In this document: positions 62,243-64,000 of the stretch, in pieces
Position numbering within the stretch: position 1 is the stretch's first letter
How the letters are laid out: every line of letters starts with the position of its first letter
From: JBBECJ01 sp963763325
Lineage (GTDB): Bacteria; Chloroflexota; Chloroflexia; Thermomicrobiales; CFX8
Length of the DNA stretch: 64,000 bases
Direction of reading: 5' to 3'
NCBI GenBank assembly: GCA_963763325.1
Contig: CAVXOL010000020.1
Coordinates: forward strand, 96,043-160,042
Translations under genes and position numbers: made by a program
Notes under the pieces: model-generated
Seen by the model: the letters and a program-made list of their open reading frames with translations, nothing else
Told to the model about the DNA's origin: nothing
Databases searched by the model: none

Positions 62243-63379
62243 TCACGCGTCCAGCACCGCAAACAGCCGGTCCACAATCTGCTCCGGCTCGTCGGCCAGC
62301 AGGCAGTGGGTGTTGATCTCCAGCCCGCCTTCGTTCACCTTGCAGTGGATCGACGGGGTGCCGCCCTTGAGAGCCTGGAGGACGGCTATTGCCGTCCAGG
62401 CTTCGGTCGTCGGGTAGACGGTCAGGATCGGCGCGGGGTGTCGCGCCGGATCAGCGACCAGTTCGCAGCGGACGTCCGAGCGCTCCTGGAGGTTGGCGCG
62501 CAGAAATTCGGCCTGTTGCAGGTGCTGGGCAAAGTCGGCGTCGTGGTCGTGCTGCATGAAGCGGTCCAGCGCCGCCCAGAGTCCGGCCATCGCCTCCTTG
62601 CTGACCTTCATCCCGCGTCCGATCGCTGCATTCGGTGCGCCATTCATCACCGCCGCCTCGATCAGGTCACGCCTTCCTGCCAGCAGTCCGCTGTCCTGTG
62701 GACCGCGAATGCCCTTTCCGCCACTGTAGATGACGAGGTCTGCGCCCCAGGCGATCCAGCGCTGGAGATGCCAGACCGGCGGCAGGGTGGAAGCCGCATC
62801 GACGATGACTGGAACGCCCCGCTCGCGTGCGACCTCAACGACCGTCGAGAAGTCGAGCGCGCCGGGAGTCGTCGACGGTGAGTCGATGTAGGCGATCGCC
62901 GCCGTCCGCTCGGTGATGGCCGCTTCCAGTTCCCAGCGCTCGGTCCCGCGTGGCAGCCCGATCTCAACCAGCGTCGCCCCGGCAGCCCTGAACATCTGGT
63001 CGTAGTTGATCCGCTGGCAACGGTGGACGACGATCTCGTTGGCCATCCCGATGGTATCCGGCAGCCGCCGCACCTTCGCCCGGTCTGTCCCGGTGATGCA
63101 GGCCGCTGCCGCCAGCAGCATCCCGGCTGCCGATCCAGCCGTCACGTAGCCTGCTTCGGCGCCGGTCACCTTTGCGATGACCTCGCCGACCGCCGCGTTC
63201 AGTTCCTCCAGGACAACGAATGCCCGCGACGCCTCGACCATCGCCGCGCTGACTTCCGGCGGCATCAGTGTCCCGCCGACGCTCGTCGTCGCGCCGCTGG
63301 CGTTGATGATCGTCCGCACTCCGATCCGGTCGTAGATCGTGGATTGCTGCGTTCTCAACCCTTCGACAGTGTCAACCAT
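62243..63379 (-). CDS. SelA-like / DgaE-like PLP enzyme
   Basis: 378 residues; ATG 63377-63379 (MVDTVEGLRTQQSTIYDRIG), placed after GGAGGG and 5 bases, in preference to the GTG three bases upstream. Fold type I PLP features: INASGATTSVGGTLMPPEVS, AGSAAGMLLAAAACITG (PLP phosphate), PVIVDAAS and the Lys in ADLVIYSGGKGIRGPQDSGL. It belongs to the SelA/DgaE group (selenocysteine synthase-like or 2-amino-sugar acid ammonia lyase). No selenium genes are nearby, so an amino-acid lyase role is more likely. Confidence 0.85.
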   Translation of the reverse strand: MVDTVEGLRTQQSTIYDRIGVRTIINASGATTSVGGTLMPPEVSAAMVEASRAFVVLEELNAAVGEVIAKVTGAEAGYVTAGSAAGMLLAAAACITGTDRAKVRRLPDTIGMANEIVVHRCQRINYDQMFRAAGATLVEIGLPRGTERWELEAAITERTAAIAYIDSPSTTPGALDFSTVVEVARERGVPVIVDAASTLPPVWHLQRWIAWGADLVIYSGGKGIRGPQDSGLLAGRRDLIEAAVMNGAPNAAIGRGMKVSKEAMAGLWAALDRFMQHDHDADFAQHLQQAEFLRANLQERSDVRCELVADPARHPAPILTVYPTTEAWTAIAVLQALKGGTPSIHCKVNEGGLEINTHCLLADEPEQIVDRLFAVLDA

Positions 63380-63410
63380 CACGTCCCTCCTTCGAATATG
63401 GGTGGTGCTA

Positions 63411-64000
63411 CTACGGGCAGTGCGAGCCGAACTCGCGATAACGACGGACCGGCTGCGCGTGATATTGTCGGCAGGTTTCGATCAGTGTGTCTCTCGCGAC
63501 GGTGAAGAGACGCTCGCCCTTCTCGGCCGACGCCGTCGTCGGGTCGCCGTGGACGCCGTGCTCTCGCTCTCGCCGCCGCTCCGGGAAGCCGGTGAATGCC
63601 TGGATCTCGGCGCTGAAACCGGGCCGCTCGGCGTCGGCGACCATCCGCTCGCGGTCGATCAGATCCGGCCGCAGGAAGAGCTGGAGCGATGTCTCCCACT
63701 CGCCGCCGTGCCCGATGAAGCCGTGGTCGGTCTCGGCCTCGTTGCGGAGAACGTCCCAGGCCATCTCCCAGTGGGTGATCGGCAGGACCCAGATGTCCTC
63801 CTCGGCCAGCTTGATCGAGACGACGCGCTGGATGTCGCGGTTACCGCCGTGGCCGTTGAGGAGGATGATCCGCTTGAAGCCGTTGGCCCAGATACTCCGG
63901 CAGATCTCCGAGACGAGCGCGATCCAGGTCTCGACGCTGGCCGTGATCGTTCCGACTTCGCCCATGTTGTAGTGCGTCAGACCGATCCAGACCGGTGGCG
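63411..64000 (-). CDS. Creatininase-family amidohydrolase (5' end outside the window)
   Basis: Open to the window edge, and at least 195 residues are visible. Key motifs: VWIGLTHYNMGEVGTITASV, FKRIILLNGHGGNRDIQRVV (N-G-H-G-G-N, metal His), HGGEWETSLQLFLRPDLI (Glu). These are the creatininase/MftE fold's active-site elements. It is a cytosolic zinc/manganese amidohydrolase. It precedes the SelA-like gene by 31 bp and is probably co-transcribed. Confidence 0.88.
   Translation of the reverse strand, partial: PPVWIGLTHYNMGEVGTITASVETWIALVSEICRSIWANGFKRIILLNGHGGNRDIQRVVSIKLAEEDIWVLPITHWEMAWDVLRNEAETDHGFIGHGGEWETSLQLFLRPDLIDRERMVADAERPGFSAEIQAFTGFPERRREREHGVHGDPTTASAEKGERLFTVARDTLIETCRQYHAQPVRRYREFGSHCP

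Noticed and set aside
1..64000. CRISPR array, tRNA or rRNA genes
   Set aside because: No regularly spaced 25-40 bp repeats and no tRNA-like T-loop/acceptor pattern were noticed on reading both strands; a covariance search could not be run.

Overview
The window is high-GC bacterial DNA, dense with genes that mostly start ATG/GTG/TTG behind purine-rich Shine-Dalgarno sites. No rRNA, tRNA or ribosomal protein gene is visible, so taxonomy is inference. The gene mix points to a Chloroflexota bacterium of the Thermomicrobia type: three luciferase-like F420 oxidoreductases, two receptor-type Ser/Thr kinases (one with a PD40 propeller), an ECF sigma factor beside membrane beta-propellers, a TreT-type glycosyltransferase, TIGR02587/TIGR02588 partners, Uma2 nucleases and a form II CoxL-type molybdoenzyme.

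Layout. 0-8.4 kb is damaged: the tail of a RecG-like/AlbA_2 protein, a DprA-like remnant, a Uma2 nuclease, a thiamine-dependent transketolase/E1-like gene broken by many single-base indels, an ABC-2 operon collapsed to about 400 bp, an SDR with one indel, a MacB-type ATPase fused to half a permease, and a beta-lactamase-fold remnant. 8.4-18.1 kb holds an M28 peptidase, a bactofilin-like membrane protein, SRPBCC, TreT, ABM-like, PepSY and secreted proteins, and a PAS-PAS-GAF histidine kinase. 18.5-23.0 kb is a surface/signalling locus: Uma2, a propeller lipoprotein, a membrane propeller, an ECF sigma factor and a single-pass protein with four PG-x-GEG repeats, all carrying indels. 23.5-33.1 kb holds a mycothiol-type alcohol dehydrogenase, an APH-like kinase, tandem DAO-type flavoenzymes, a three-gene module with a HEAT protein, and CoxL without its partner subunits. 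33.5-34.7 kb is an IS3-family element flanked by a near-identical 28-29 bp leader repeat.

34.7-64 kb is intact: a HEAT protein, a four-PAS diguanylate cyclase, the TIGR02587/88 pair, LLM enzymes with DfsB, MFS, GNAT and Nudix genes, a VapBC-like pair, two Ser/Thr kinases, a YugP-like protease, a TerC protein behind a likely yybP-ykoY (Mn2+) riboswitch, several DinB-fold proteins, a cyclophilin, and an amidohydrolase/SelA-like/creatininase run.

Two window-wide patterns stand out. Frameshifts and collapsed operons lie only left of about 33 kb, mostly as single-base changes in short homopolymers, so local consensus error must be separated from real decay. Many gene 3' ends run into imperfect intergenic palindromes built of iterated short words, which often supply the last codons or the stop. 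The best candidate for something undescribed is the 22.6-23.0 kb GEG-repeat membrane protein and its sigma/propeller neighbourhood.
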